Origin: Strongyloides papillosus
Lineage: Eukaryota; Nematoda; Chromadorea; Rhabditida; Strongyloididae
Assembly: GCA_005656395.1 (NCBI GenBank)
Contig: SRSI01000035.1
Span: 682,001-746,000, forward strand
DNA: 64,000 bases
Direction: 5' to 3'
How positions within the stretch are numbered: position 1 is the first letter of the stretch; every line of letters starts with the position of its first letter. The notes under the pieces are model-generated. The model did no database searches, was not told the origin of the DNA, and was given only the letters and a program-made list of their open reading frames with translations. Of this stretch, positions 24,500 through 36,473 are shown in pieces. The position numbers and the translations under genes were made by a program.

Positions 24500-27400
24500 T
24501 TAATTAGATTAATAGAAAGATAGTTATGATATCCCGAACTCTCGCTTAGTAAAATGTGACTTTTAGATGGTGATTCTACTAATATTTGATTAATAAATTT
24601 TCCATTTGATATTGAAATACGTAAAAATAACTTCTTTGATATATCCCTTTAAATTATATTAAGTATGTCTCAGTACCAACTCCTGATTCACGTAGTCTAT
24701 CAATTTGAATTTTTGTCAGATCACTTACTAAATTCCTGAAGTAACTGCTATGAATGTTGCCAACTTTTACCAAAGACCATCAATGTCACTTTTTTTATCA
24801 TTTACAACATATTTTAGTAATATATCAATATTCCACGAAGTGCATCACATGTTTTCTGTAAATTATTTTGACGTTTACGAATTTCTGCCACAGCTATAGG
24901 CATAAAGTATTCCATATTATTTTTAGTAGTTTTAATAATTTTACTAAAAAATAGAAATTTTACTTTGTCTAAACGTCAATCTTATTTCATAAACAGAATG
25001 TGATTACTAAATGGTGACAAAGTATGTTTAATAATAAATTTTACATTTAAAAATAAAAATTATATACCTGTTGTTCATCTCTTCTATCAAATTGAAAATT
25101 TTTAGCAAATTTTCACGACGTACCAGTTAATTCTCAACACGCAATCAAGAAACCTTTTGGTAAAAAAATTTTGCAGATGACGTGTTACGTGATTCTTGAA
25201 CTTTTTGATGATTTCTTGTACGAGTGATAGTTTTCACACAAGACTACTCAATTTTCTTTATACAGCACATTCTTGAGTCAGTATCGTCAAAGATAAAAGT
25301 CACTTTCAGGAGTATAGTTACTTATTTATTTTAAAGAGTCTATGAAGTTAAATGATACACTTTACTTTGCGGAAAAAAGACTAAACAACGGTTTTTTTTT
25401 CATCTTTACTAAAAAATTTCTTGTATGCCATGTGAATATTACTGATCTTGATAATATTTTTCATTGATTACCGTATTTTTAGTATAAATAATTCTCTTTG
25501 AAGTAAAGCAATTATACCTTTATTTCTGAAATTGATTATGATGTGAATGAGTAAAAAATTGTCGATAATTTATCATTGTTCTGTTTGTATTATGATTTTA
25601 CCATTAATTTCAATGATAAGAGAAGAATCTGATTTAATTTTTATTGGTACTTTTTGTAGATTACTAGTAAATTGCGTGTTTGACGAAAGAGATGAGCCAT
25701 TTGATGAATTGTTAGGAAAGCTCTGAATAAAGATTCTTTATTGGTTGATAACTGATTCACAAAAGTTCAATTGAGAGATTAAAAGGGAGTAGGACTGTGG
25801 TAGAAGTCATTGATAAAAACAATTTCCGGAAACTCTTTTGATAATTTTTATTTAAAGTTGGTTTTTTCAATATTTTTCTGATTATTATATGGTTTTGCGG
25901 TAGCAGTATTAATTTTCTTTAAAACAAAAGTATTTTTCTCATTTTTATAATATACTACCTTTCTCATTTTTTCATGTCTTGAATTGTTAATATGAAACCA
26001 GAATCTTAATAGTTAGTGTCGATGGTTAACAAACATGTAATGTCGTCATCGTTGCCTTGAAGTTGAAGATGTCATGACCATCTGCATTTTAATAAGCCTT
26101 TGAAGTTTCATTAATTTAGATATATGATGGTATTTTTTGAGCCTGTACACGACCACAAGACGTATCTATATAATGATTTTAATATCATTTAAATATGTCA
26201 TTCTTAATTTAAATAAAAACTTTATCTTACCCGTATTATTTATTGTTCACATGGAATTTTCACTGAGATCTGGTAGTACATAAATAATGATTATTCTTTT
26301 CTACAACTATCGTTTCTCAACCACGTGGAAAACCGCTATCAATATAAAATTTTATAAAAATAACTACTTTTGATTCTTAGAAAGATTACTAGCTTTATTT
26401 AAATTAACCAAAAAAACGTTAAAGAAGAAATTACTTATTTTATCAAAGATATTAATTTAACTTATAAATAAATAACAACTATTGAACTAGTGAGATATGA
26501 TTAATTGATAAATTTTGGATATATCAATCCTGCAACGAAATATTATATTATTTTAAAAACATTTTTTGTACTATTTACGATATTGACAGTTGCGAGCATG
26601 TATACGCCCACTAAATGTATGTATGTCATGCTTTTAATATCATCAAAATATTTCATTTTTAATTTGAATAAAGATTTTATCTTGACTGTATTGTTTATCA
26701 TTGACAATTCTTGTTATAACTTCTTTGAAAAATTTTTTGAAATTGCTGATAAAATAATTCTCCAAAAAATGGCTATTTTTATTGGTATATCATCTATGAA
26801 TTTTTTTTTACATGATGAGAATTTCTTAGAATAACACCATTTGTTTCGCCAGGTGTTTTATGATTAACAATATTATAATATTGTTCCTTATTTTTTAGTT
26901 AATGAAGTATTAAAATTTGAAGATTTTTGTATTCTACAATGTTTGCTACAGTGATCACATGAGAGATGTAATTTGTATGAATTTCCATAGGTAGGTTCTG
27001 GCGATTGAATTTTGTATTATAAACATTTAATTTGTTCAATGCTTCAGTTTTTGAAATGAACTATATTCGAACTTTTAACTCAATTACCGGTAATGTACAC
27101 GAGAAATAATTAAGTTGTTTGAATTTCTTAAAGTATTGTAAAAATCTAACATAATAATCTCGGTATAGCAAATCAATTGTTTTATGACTTTCAATAGAAT
27201 AAGAAGCTATCAAAATTACTTTAAGTTGCTCAAATTTCCAGTGTAACGCACTAGCTTTATATGTGTTCATTTTGAATGATCTAAGTTGCAGAGTTGCTTT
27301 AACGGTTGATAATGAATGATTCTAATTTCTCTGTAGAATTTATATTATACCGATAGCTGTAAAATACTTTTAAAACGCACCCAAAAATATTGAATGTTTT

Positions 27401-28010
27401 TAAAAATTGCAGATGATAATTTAGATATGAGTGTCATTTTTACCTGTAAATTATTCACGAGAACATCAGATTCATTAATGGTATTTGTAAAGTTATTAGT
27501 GAATGTAACGAAACCAACCTTTTTTATAGGTTTCCAAAGTTGTCAACATAGAAATACATTTTTATTCTCCACTAGTATGGATACGATCATTGGAAAATTG
27601 TTTTTAACGAAAACTTCATCATTATTTCTTTGAAAAATGTAATTTCTCGAAAAATTTCTTTAGGTAACAGATTATCTCTTTATTCGGAGAAATCATCGCA
27701 TGCTTGTTGAAAAGATTGTTTAAAGTATTCTTTATCTTCTTCATCAACTTCAGAAAAACTATATACATAAGGCGTTTAATACAAGTTTTACTCCATTAAA
27801 AAGTAGGCAAGATGCAAGCTTGATTTCACAGTTTGAAACACGAAAATGAGCACAAAGGCTTTGAAAAGTGATTTCCAATTTATGAGGAGACAAAAATTCA
27901 CTATCAAAAGCAACGCGATCCTCTTTCTTTTTCAAGCTAATAACAATCTATCCAGTTAAAATTAGAATTTTAGGAGACTCAGTAGAGATGAAAAAGTTTT
28001 CAAATACTGA
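24500..28010 (-). pseudogene. Decayed minus-strand protein gene, family not recognised
   Basis: Good protein-like segments run in minus-strand order but in shifting frames with many stops. From upstream to downstream they are 27950-27760 (EDRVAFDSEFLSPHKLEI onward), 27765-27690 (SFSEVDEEDKEYFKQSF), 27640-27400 (KKVGFVTFTNNFTNTINES), 27270-27061 (ALHWKFEQLKVILIASYS), about 26720-26500, about 25690-25600 and 25200-25068 (KFAKNFQFDRRDEQQ). At 25067 a plausible donor (caacag|gtatat) and at about 24898 an acceptor (cctatag) flank the next segment (AVAEIRKRQNNLQKTCDAL). A segment near 26140-26260 is partly duplicated at 26600-26720. This looks like a former host gene of more than 1000 codons. No domain was identified, so no role is proposed. 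Confidence 0.45.
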
Positions 28011-28889
28011 GTTAAATTATTGATTTAAGAAAGTCCTTGTAAAATTGTGAAGAAGTAAATTTGTTGTAATTTTTTCTAGTCCTAATGTTGAAACAAACAC
28101 AAACAGTTAAAGATGTACGAATTTATGATAAAACTTTACATAGAGTAGAAATTTTATTTAGTCTAAAAATATATATCACTGAGAGATATTTGCAACTTTT
28201 TTATTTATAATTTTGGAGAAATATATCTTTCACAACTAAAAAATGTTGCAAGTTTTAAAGTAGTAAACTTATTATTTGAAATAAACATTTTCCTTAAATG
28301 CTTTTTTTAAAATAAATAAATTCTAAAGTGAAAGAAAAATATCACAAGTTTAATTCTTGATTTCTGAGATCGTTGGTTATATGAATATGATTTAATTTGC
28401 TTGTCGACTTTTTAGCGAGAAAAAATAAGGAAATGAAATACTTTATTTTTTTCACGAATTTTGTAACATAAAGTATTTTAAATTCTTCAAATATAAAAAT
28501 TTGTAGAAAAAAACTTTGTTAAAATCTCTTCAACAAAGCTAACTTTTCTTTTAAAGGTCTTGAAGTTAAAAGTTAAATGATATAGAAGTTAGAAATATAT
28601 TGTATAAAAAAAATAGTTTATTAGAAATGTCTCACAAAATTTCATATAATAATTAAGTTTTAGAATAAGCTATGATAATGCTAATTAATTTTTTTGTAGA
28701 TTACTTTCTTATCACTAAAGATCTATAGAAAAAGAAATATTTTTAGTTTGTATACACTTGTAAACGTATGATATTTTTTACTCTATTTAAAGACCTTTAA
28801 TTTCTTTTGTATTAATTTATACTTTTGATCATTTTGAATAATAAAGTGCTAATTTTTTACTATTAACTACTATCTTATTATTAATTATT
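28011..28889. other. AT-rich spacer
   Basis: No supportable feature. Confidence 0.45.
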
Positions 28890-29259
28890 TTAACCCTTTC
28901 ACTGTCAGAATTTTTTTCCTTGTATTACGCACTCTTCTATATATAGAATAGAAAGAGTACTTTTATATAGAATAAAAAGTTAACGAAAAATTGGTAGTAT
29001 ATTTCTTCAGTAAAATTAAAATAAATAGGCTAGAAATTAAATTTTTCTCTTTTACTTTTATTAAATTTTTTTTAAATTTAATTTTCAACTGTTTTTCATA
29101 ATTTATTTTTTGTTTCCATCTTTTTTTCATATAAATTTTTTTATAAGAAAAAAAAATGGTATCATTTCAAAACTCCCCGCTTATAGTGTAAATTACCACT
29201 ATGCATTAACATTTTTGTTTATGACGCGTATATGTGTCATCCGGTAGCAAAAGAGTTAA
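28890..29259. mobile_element. piggyBac-type MITE, 370 bp, copy 1
   Basis: Bounded by TTAA on both sides (28890-28893 and 29256-29259). The ends read CCCTTTCACTGTCAG inward from the left and CTCTTTTGCTACCGGATG inward from the right (reverse complement), typical of piggyBac termini with TTAA targets. The inner right end has a short near-palindrome around gacgcgtatatgtgtc. It is non-coding. A diverged copy lies at 62785-63148. Confidence 0.8.
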
Positions 29260-30100
29260 GCATATTAAACTATCAATCAACAATAAAACCATAACATTTC
29301 ATGGAAAAATTGATGTTTTTAATTGAATAATTATTTGATGTACCCTAACTTTAATATTTACTAGTAATATTATAGAACGTTATAGTAACAAAGTTGGATT
29401 TTTATTGATAAAATAATTATATTGATTGATTTAATTTAAAAAAAACTACATTTATAGAATTTAAAAAAGGTTATTTTAATTTTAGAAGTTCATAAGTCGA
29501 CATGTACTTAGAATATGTATGTTTATCATATTAACTCTTGACAATAAAAATGTTTTTTAGAAAAAAGTATAATAACATTGTTTTAACACTGGACTGAGCT
29601 AAGTTATTGTACTGTATGTGTGATATACTATTAAAGAATATCCTGTAGAAGTAAATTTTTAAATTTTTGAAGTTGTTAATAGTATCATATTCATTGTCAT
29701 TTGAAGAACGTTCAAGTACAAAATACCATAGCATAAAACACAAACTTCAGTTTATAAGTTATCAATTAAAGTAATTAACATGTAAACAACTTGTAAAAAT
29801 ATTACTATGACTGAAATTTGGGAATAATAAAAACAATATTTAAAATTTAAAAAGTTTCTATTAAACTAATTGTTCTAACACGAAAATTTAAAAACAAAAG
29901 TTGCAAATTCCTCTCAGTGATGTTCAAAGACAAAATACAATCATTATAAAGCAAGAAGGTGTACATAATAATTAGTTTTATATTTAAAAATAAAAATTAA
30001 ATTCCTAAAACTATAACCTTATATGCTAAATTTATTGTTAATACTTTTACGCTTTCTATTACATTTTCACTAAATTAACTTACTAAATTTCCAAAATTTA
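29260..30100. other. AT-rich spacer
   Basis: A 70-codon minus-strand frame at 29531-29743 was seen but has no family resemblance. Nothing else is supported. Confidence 0.4.
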
Positions 30101-30103
30101 TAT

Positions 30104-30421
30104 CTAAAACACCAATATTTCTTTCTTTACACCGTTAATCATAATTTTTGTAGCTAAACAATACGCTTTTAATATGGTAGCATTAATTATAAAATCTTTA
30201 TAGCTCACAACATTTTTACTTCCATCATTTCTCTCAAGAATTTTATCTCTAGATTTTAATCACTGACATTTAGAACTTTTAACATCTAATTCAACAATTC
30301 TTAGTACTGTTATATTATTTGAAGTTGTTATTGTATGTGTAATTAATTCCTTTCAAATGATTTTATTACTTATTTTAGTTTCATATATTTTTTTCGATCC
30401 TCTCATAATAACTTTGAACAT
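30104..30421 (-). pseudogene. Unrecognised ORF with two in-frame TGA codons
   Basis: From an ATG at 30421 the minus strand stays in one frame for 106 codons to a TAG at 30106-30104. It is interrupted only by two TGA codons (after SNKII and after SSKCQ). Composition is protein-like throughout (VIMRGSKKIYETK near the start, DGSKNVVSYKDFIINATIL near the end). Two stops in an otherwise clean frame suggest a recently inactivated gene or exon. No family recognised. Confidence 0.4.
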
Positions 30422-30682
30422 AAGTATATTAAATATAGTCTTCACAGAGAATAAAATGTTCAAAATATCTTGATAAACATTATATAAAATTTTTTCCTAG
30501 GCTTTCTAAGTACACATATTTTGGATAATTAAATGTTTTAAAATCGTTGACATTTTTAATTTTTTATCTTATGTTGTGATTATCTAGAATTTTCTGACAT
30601 TTTACTATTTAAAAATTTATACAATAAAATTTATTTTTAAAAATGGTTAAGCCTTTATATACTAAATTTTTTTTTGCTTTAT

Positions 30683-33090
30683 TTATGTATGAAAACTCAT
30701 AAAACAATTTGATTTAGGGGTTAAACATAAATGCACATTACATTTTAAGCATTTTATTTTTGGAATTTCATTACACTCCATTTTCTTACGTTTTCTCTTA
30801 TAAGAAAAAATTGGCCAATGTGCCGTCTCATCTTTACGAATTTCTTCCGTTGGAATTCTGCACTTGATCTTTTCTTTTTCTTCTCTTCTAATCGGTTATC
30901 TACAGAATTTTAAGGAGGACGTTTTTTTTCTAATAGCTGCCTTTCTCTCTTAACATAAGCAAGATCCAATTTTAATTTTGAGTTCCAGCAAGCCATGTTG
31001 GTCTTTATGATGTATATTCTGTAATGAACAATTCTTTCTATATATCAACTGAGCGTTAACCACAGTTAAATTAAGCAAATAAAATATTATGCGATGAAAC
31101 CACTTTTTTGATCGAATTTAATTTCGATAAAAAGATAGTAGTGAATCGACTAAGTCCACCCCACCCCTATGTTAAATGTATTTATTTATTAAATTTTAAT
31201 GAAACACATAAGTTATTTTTTTAAAATTTTTGTCATGTTTTTTCACCATAATCACTGGCACAGCTTCGCAAAATATACTAAGTAAATGAACGACTTTATT
31301 GTCGTACTACTTAATTGCATTTATATTTACGCCTTCCGTACATGTATAAAAAATTCATAACTTCTTCTTCCTTTATTTTTCGTTATTTTAATTTAATTTT
31401 TTTAATTTTAACTCTTATCTAAATACAATTTATCAAGTAAATTAATTTGGGAGTTTGTACTCTTCCATAAATTTCTATCTAGACAATCTCTTAACCATAA
31501 ACTTCTACTTTTCAGACAGTCAGTATATCTTAATGGAGGTCTTCCTTTCCTCCTCTTGAAGCCATAAGGAAAATTTAGTAAACTCATTTTCACTGGCTTG
31601 TCCAATTTTTGTCTTACAGTATGGCCAATAAATCTAAGTTTTAAACGAAACACCACATTTACTATAGGAGTAAGACCAATTGAATTATATAACTCTTTAA
31701 TATTTATGTGATCTAATATCGATTTTCTGGAGATGAGCCTAATCATTTTATTTTCGTTAGATTGCAGACGTAGGTATTGTGTTTTCAGAAGATTCCAACA
31801 TTGACAACTATATAACATACAAGGTCTGACTAATTGAACGTAAAGGTTAATTCTTTTTTTCAAGGGCTATTGAATGGTCTAGTAATAATCTTTTATGTTT
31901 ATGAAAAGATATCCAACCGCCTCTAATACGTTCAGAAAGAAAAGAGTTCCATGAATTATCATCTTTAGGAAGTGTATTTTTGTATATTTTTTCATTAATA
32001 CTAATTATCTTTCCCAAATATTTAAATTGAGAAACTTTCTCAATTTCTTTACTTTCGTTATTTTATCTGAAGAAAATTCACGATCTTTCATCCTGTTGGG
32101 TCCTATTGTTCCAAGACTATAACTACCCCTCTTTTTTAGTTCAACAAGTAGAGAAATACTCAAGGATCAAATATTGAAATATATTTTGTGAGATAGTTGT
32201 TTTGGTACAATTTTTGGCAATCTCAGCATTACTTTTCCACAATAACCTACATCGGGTAATTGTTGTTCGTGTGTCATTTTGCCAGTGTAAAATTCAAGAT
32301 TATAAATAATTCCAGATGAATCATTTAATAAAAAGACTCTATACTTCCACTTTTTGGTCTTTTTTTGCATGTACTGTTTTAGACTGTGATTCGATTTATA
32401 GGAGATTATTTGTTCATCAACACATAAATGTTCACCTATAAGAATGCAATTAAAATTATGAACTAATTTGTCATGAATAGGTCTTATTGTTTAATTTTTC
32501 TGTATTTTGTGAATCATTTTCATTACACTCTAAATTACTGCTAAAATGTAATTTAGATTTTATTTAATTCTATCGTGTATGACTCATCGTATTTGCAATG
32601 TTGAATATTCTTGTTTCTGATTTCCAGAGCATTTCAGTTATTGGTAATCCATGAATCGACATGAAAAAACAGAAACCGATGAACTATTCCATTTCACCAG
32701 ATGAAACGCATAAAAATTTTTTCTGAATTACATTACAGTGCATATGAATTTGTATAATCAACTGTCTTACTTATAATTTCTTTATCGTATAGTTTTCGAA
32801 AATAAACTATAGTAGAGTAGGGTGCTTCGGGATCATCAGGATATTTTCCTTCTCAAGAAAGATAATAATCATTTTTTGAATGAGATTCTGATTGCCAAGA
32901 AACTTCTTTAAATTTATCATCCTCTTGATCTGATGATAAATCGCCACTAAATTCATTTTCACCGTGAATCATATTTATATTTTTTCTAATAGAAGTTTTT
33001 GATGTATCGTCATCCGATTATGAATCTAAAAATGAATCCTCTGATTCCTCACCACTAATTCTTCTTATTCTTATTAGTCAAGTAATGGGG
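30683..33090 (-). pseudogene. piggyBac-family transposase relic, split by a LINE fragment
   Basis: Minus strand. 33090-32700 encodes an acidic N-terminal region (ISGEESEDS; SGDLSSDQEDDKF). 32450-32167 carries the DDE_Tnp_1_7 start (LCVDEQIISYK, KQYMQKKTKKWKYRVFLL, SSGIIYNLEFYTGK), where the Asp in CVDEQ fits a conserved catalytic-core Asp. The middle of the core is missing and replaced by the LINE piece at about 31160-32150. 31150-30990 resumes with the core end (WFHRIIFYLLNLTVVNAQ). 30890-30683 encodes the C-terminal Cys-rich domain (CLKCNVHLCL then NCFMSFHT) and a stop. Many stops and frameshifts make it non-functional. It is related in type to the TTAA MITEs at 28890 and 62785, but shared ends were not found. 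Confidence 0.8.
31160..32150 (-). mobile_element. 5'-truncated non-LTR retrotransposon (LINE) fragment
   Basis: Minus-strand ORF 31863-31408 (151 codons) plus an upstream piece in another frame (about 32070-31855) form the end of a LINE reverse transcriptase. Motifs include VSQFKYLGKIIS, an IRGGWISFHK segment, then LYVQLVRPCMLYSCQCWNL, RLQSNENKMIR and LRFIGHTVRQ, all typical of the thumb and post-RT region of Jockey/RTE/CR1-like elements. The two parts are joined by a frameshift near 31860. It lies inside the piggyBac relic, so it inserted after it, truncated at its 5' end as usual for target-primed integration. Exact ends and target duplication were not determined. Confidence 0.75.
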
Positions 33091-34090
33091 ATTATAATTA
33101 GTTTAATTTTGTCATTTTTTTTGACATGGTATGAAGCCATCTTCATTTTATAATAGGTAGCAATAATTGGGAAATTATTTTGTAATTCTAAAATATTTAA
33201 AAATTTTTGTTATAAAATAGATTAACATCGTAAAAATTTTAGAGGTTTAAGTGAAAGTGCTTGAGAAGCATTTTATCAGTCTCATAATTGTTGTTAAGGA
33301 TAGAAAGATTGTTATTTTTGTGGAAGGTAATTTTTAATATTTTTATTGTCTCTCTTATAATTTGAAGGTGAATCGCCAAATAAATAAAATTTAACTTATT
33401 GGTCTTTCATTTTCACAATCTTTGATAGCCATTTCCTTATAACAATTAAATATTTCACTAAAAATAAAAAAAATATAGATGTAATAGAGAAATTTTTTAA
33501 ATCTTACCAATATAGTTCATTGTGACTTACAAGTTACATCATTTTAATTTAATAACAAAATGTTTGATCAAATGCCAACGATAATTTCGTAGAAATTCTC
33601 TTTTTTATTTTAAAATTATTATTACATATATTACCTTTTACTATTTTCGTATATTGTAACTTGTAGGTTACAAAGCAATGTCATTAAAAATAAAATGACA
33701 GTTGTTTGTGCAGATACAAACAGATTAGCCATTTTTGATGTAAAAACCACCATCAAAAGTTTTAAAAAATTATTAAAAATATTAATTGATTATTATGTCA
33801 CTTCAAAGTCACAACGATATATAAAAAAATAATAATTTAAAATTATGTTACTTCAAAGTAACAATGGTATATAAAAGGTTAAATTAAATTAGTTCTGGTA
33901 AGAGCTGTTTGTTATAGTTTTATTTTTTATAATCAAATTTCTTCTCGTACATCTAAAATTTGTATCTGGAAAATAACAATTAGAAAAATAATTCAATTTA
34001 CATTTCAACAGTCATTTACTTAAAAAATTTTCTAAAAGAATAAAGAATTTCATGAATATAAAACTTTACACTTCAACTGTATTATCCTAA
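33091..34090. other. AT-rich region with four 18-bp palindromes
   Basis: No gene. Contains four copies of a palindrome with consensus TGTNACTTNNARGTNACA at 33521, 33655, 33796 and 33846 (annotated separately). Confidence 0.55.
33521..33863. promoter_or_regulatory. Cluster of four 18-bp palindromes, two with TATA-like boxes
   Basis: Copies at 33521-33538, 33655-33672, 33796-33813 and 33846-33863 share TGTNACTT and ARGTNACA half-sites around two variable bases. The fourth position varies (G, A, C, T) and in copies 3 and 4 its partner base changes to keep pairing. The last two are a ~50-bp tandem duplication, each followed 5-6 bp later by tatataaaa. Could be protein-binding sites of a transposon end or promoter. 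Function inferred only. Confidence 0.4.
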
Positions 34091-34860
34091 ATAACAGTAC
34101 CAAAAATCTTTGTTTTTGGTAAAAATATACTTTTATTATTGATTCATTTTATGTTCACGTAAAAGGATAAAAATAAATTTTGTGCACTCAAAAGTATGAA
34201 AATAAATTTTGACTATTGTATTATCAGTTTGCTTGGCATAATAAAAGTATGTCGCCGTTCCAGGCATTTGAATGCTATATCGCTTGTGATCGAACTATAG
34301 TTGTAGCAAATATTTTTTTAAAATTATTTACATTTTTGTTCTTTTTATTGTCAGAAATTTTTCAATGAAAAAGTTCTTATTATTTGATATGCAGTGATAT
34401 CTTTTTGAAGTTTTCGATAAACATTTAAATGCCTTGGACGGCGATATACTTTTATTATGCCAGGTAAACTGATAATATAATAATCAAAATTTATTTTAGT
34501 AAAATATTTTTATTGGTCTTATCGATCTTTAATAACAATAAAATAAATAAGAACAATAATAAGTTAATTACCTTAGAATCTTATTTAATATCTTTTAAAT
34601 TCCAACCAGTAAAACTCCTGATCTTTATTTGGTGGTTCTATAATAAATTGATTAGTATGTGTTAAAAATAATATAATGACATTGTCGACGACTTTCCAGG
34701 TTATTTATAGTCCTTTCCAGTCAAAATATCATCCTTTTTCTGTCTCTTTCTTAAACAGAGTTTACTTTTTCGTCCTTTTACGTACACATAAAATGAATCC
34801 ATAATAAAAGTATATTTTTACCAAAAACTAAGATTTTTGGTACTGTTATTTATTTTCGTA
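34091..34860. repeat. Foldback module, copy 2, split by a solo LTR
   Basis: Left arm 34091-34277 is complementary to 34420-34497 plus 34771-34860. The arm is interrupted by the 269-bp solo LTR at 34498-34766. Same landmarks as copy 1 (2291-2840) with many substitutions, so the copies are old. Confidence 0.7.
34498..34766. mobile_element. Solo LTR, 269 bp
   Basis: Begins AGTAAAATA and ends AGTTTACT, and is flanked on both sides by TTTT (34494-34497 and 34767-34770), a 4-bp target duplication. Removing it restores complementarity between the foldback arms. Its termini are of the same type as the LTRs of the element at 53698-59516 (AGTAAAA...TTTTACT) but the body differs, so it is a related but separate family. 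Produced by LTR-LTR recombination or one-ended loss. Confidence 0.75.
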
Positions 34861-35117
34861 ATTTTTCGTGACAATAAACAAATTATCTACAAACATTGTA
34901 GTGAAATATGTTTCTGTTAAAAAATAGCCAAATTTACAGTATATTTGTACGTCTTTTTAATTATGACATTTGATAATTTTTAAATCACTTAAACAATATT
35001 TCATATTTAGAAAAACAAAAATTTTTAAAAATTGTAAATTTATAATGATAAAATGAAGACAATTTACAAAAATCTTCTCTTAAACGGGGTTAAATCTCTA
35101 AAAATATACATTAAAAA

Positions 35118-35303
35118 TGTCAGCCATCAGCTCCATCAGCTTCTGGCTCGTGGTCATATTGAAAATAAAGTTATAACTTTATTATATAATAATAAAACAA
35201 TCATTTTACAATTTTAATGATATATATATTAAATGTTTATATTAAAATTTATATGTTATGTAAATTTTCATAGGTAGTTGATATAATGTGTCAACTGCCG
35301 ACA
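35118..35303 (-). repeat. 3' LTR (186 bp) of the degenerate gypsy element
   Basis: Reads TGTCGGCAGTT inward on the minus strand. Preceded by a polypurine tract (ctggaggggagt, complement of 35304-35315). The pol frame (stop 35270-35268) ends inside it. Confidence 0.85.
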
Positions 35304-35546
35304 ACTCCCCTCCAGAAAAAGAAGTTTTACATTTTTCTTTGTTCGTCTAATTATATTGCCATTTGTTTCTTCTATCTCTATGATACTTTTACCTATTTGT
35401 CTAATTGCTTTTCCTTCTGACCATTCATTATTGAGATCTGGTTTTTGGCGATAGAAACAGAAGCGATCTAATTTTATAACTTTATCTTCTTTGACATTAT
35501 CTACTTTACTCTCTAAACGGTATTCTAACATACGATCATAATCCCC
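35304..35546 (-). pseudogene. C-terminal end of the gypsy pol polyprotein, cut off by a transposon
   Basis: Minus-strand frame from 35546 to the stop at 35268 encodes DYDRMLEYRLESKV... and then a Lys/Glu-rich region with GKSIIEIEETNG and IIRRTKKNVKL, consistent with the small C-terminal domain after integrase. Taking out 35547-38217 and one copy of the CCC duplication makes this frame continuous with the integrase frame that ends at 38221, showing they were one gene. Confidence 0.75.
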
Positions 35547-35794
35547 CACACCGGTAAGATGACCGGATTTTATGCTTTTACGCGCATTTTGGCGGGTAGA
35601 GACGCATTTTTATAACTTCAGGACGCATCGTGAAAGTGATATTAAAACATTTTGTATCGTTATTTTTATTGAAAATTAAGTACTATAGAAAAATAAATAC
35701 GCTTTTTGTTGTGGCGCACACTTATGAAATAACTGACTATATAAAATTTATAAAACGGACTATAAAAAGATATATACCATTTCCCGGTCAAATT

Positions 35795-35941
35795 CAACAT
35801 TTTTCTAACCAAACGCAACATTTTCCTATTCAATCTCAACATTTTCCTATTCAAATTCAACATTTTTCTATTCAAATTCAACATTTTCCTATTCAAAGGC
35901 AACATTTTCCTATTCAAAGACAACATTTTTTTATTCAATTT
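35795..35941. repeat. Seven tandem 21-bp repeats, left TIR
   Basis: Units start at 35795, 35816, 35837, 35858, 35879, 35900 and 35921, spaced exactly 21 bp. They all begin caacatttt. Mirrored at 36474-36620. Confidence 0.85.
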
Positions 35942-36119
35942 CGACACTTCATAATCTTTTTAAAGATTAATTTTAATTTTTTTAGTTATAAGGTATGTTT
36001 TTTTAAATATTTTATATTAATATAAAATTATGTAAAACTTTTAATAAATTTTTAATTTATAAAAAGCATACAATTTTAAAAATTAATAAATTTGATTTCT
36101 TTTATGGCGATAGGGAAGT

Positions 36120-36400
36120 TTAGTAGCACAATTTGTAATATTTTTTGTAATGTATCTAAAGTATCCGTTACAATCAGTTGATGTAATATTATTTACTTCA
36201 GACATTATTACATCTGATAAAAACACATTTTCATTATTTCTTAATCTTTATCTGACGCAGTTTTTAATCATAGAATATGCATTTTCAATAGGATTAAGCA
36301 TGTATGAATATGGTGAAAGAAATTTAAAGTCAAAATTAAACATGATTGTAATTCTTTCAATTTCATCGCGTTTACTTCTTCATTAAAGTAAAATTTACAA
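36120..36400 (-). pseudogene. DDE_3-type (IS630/Tc1-like) transposase C-terminal relic
   Basis: Minus-strand translation around 36325-36276 gives SPYSYMLNPIENAF, the conserved 'PPYSPxLNPIE' block of IS630/Tc1-family transposases. It is followed after a stop by LRNNENVFLSDVIMSEVNN and NCNGY-like text similar to the C-terminal helix region. The N-terminal DNA-binding domain and the first two catalytic Asp are absent, so it is dead. Confidence 0.7.
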
Positions 36401-36473
36401 GAAAGAGTACTTAATTTTATAAAAATTACATTTTTTACCTTTAAAAAATTAAAAATAAAAGTAAATTGAAGCA

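Noticed and set aside
27394..27633. 79-codon plus-strand frame
   Set aside because: The minus strand of the same stretch reads a better protein segment in line with the decayed gene at 24.5-28.0 kb.
30104..30421. TGA read as tryptophan (altered genetic code)
   Set aside because: The 1642-codon ORF, the CAP gene and the six-cysteine gene have no in-frame TGA and end at TAA; relics also contain TAA and TAG.
35630..36025. 131-codon frame with heptapeptide QHFPIQx repeats, and its antisense
   Set aside because: It is the translation of the 21-bp TIR array (21 bp = 7 codons), not a real repeat protein.
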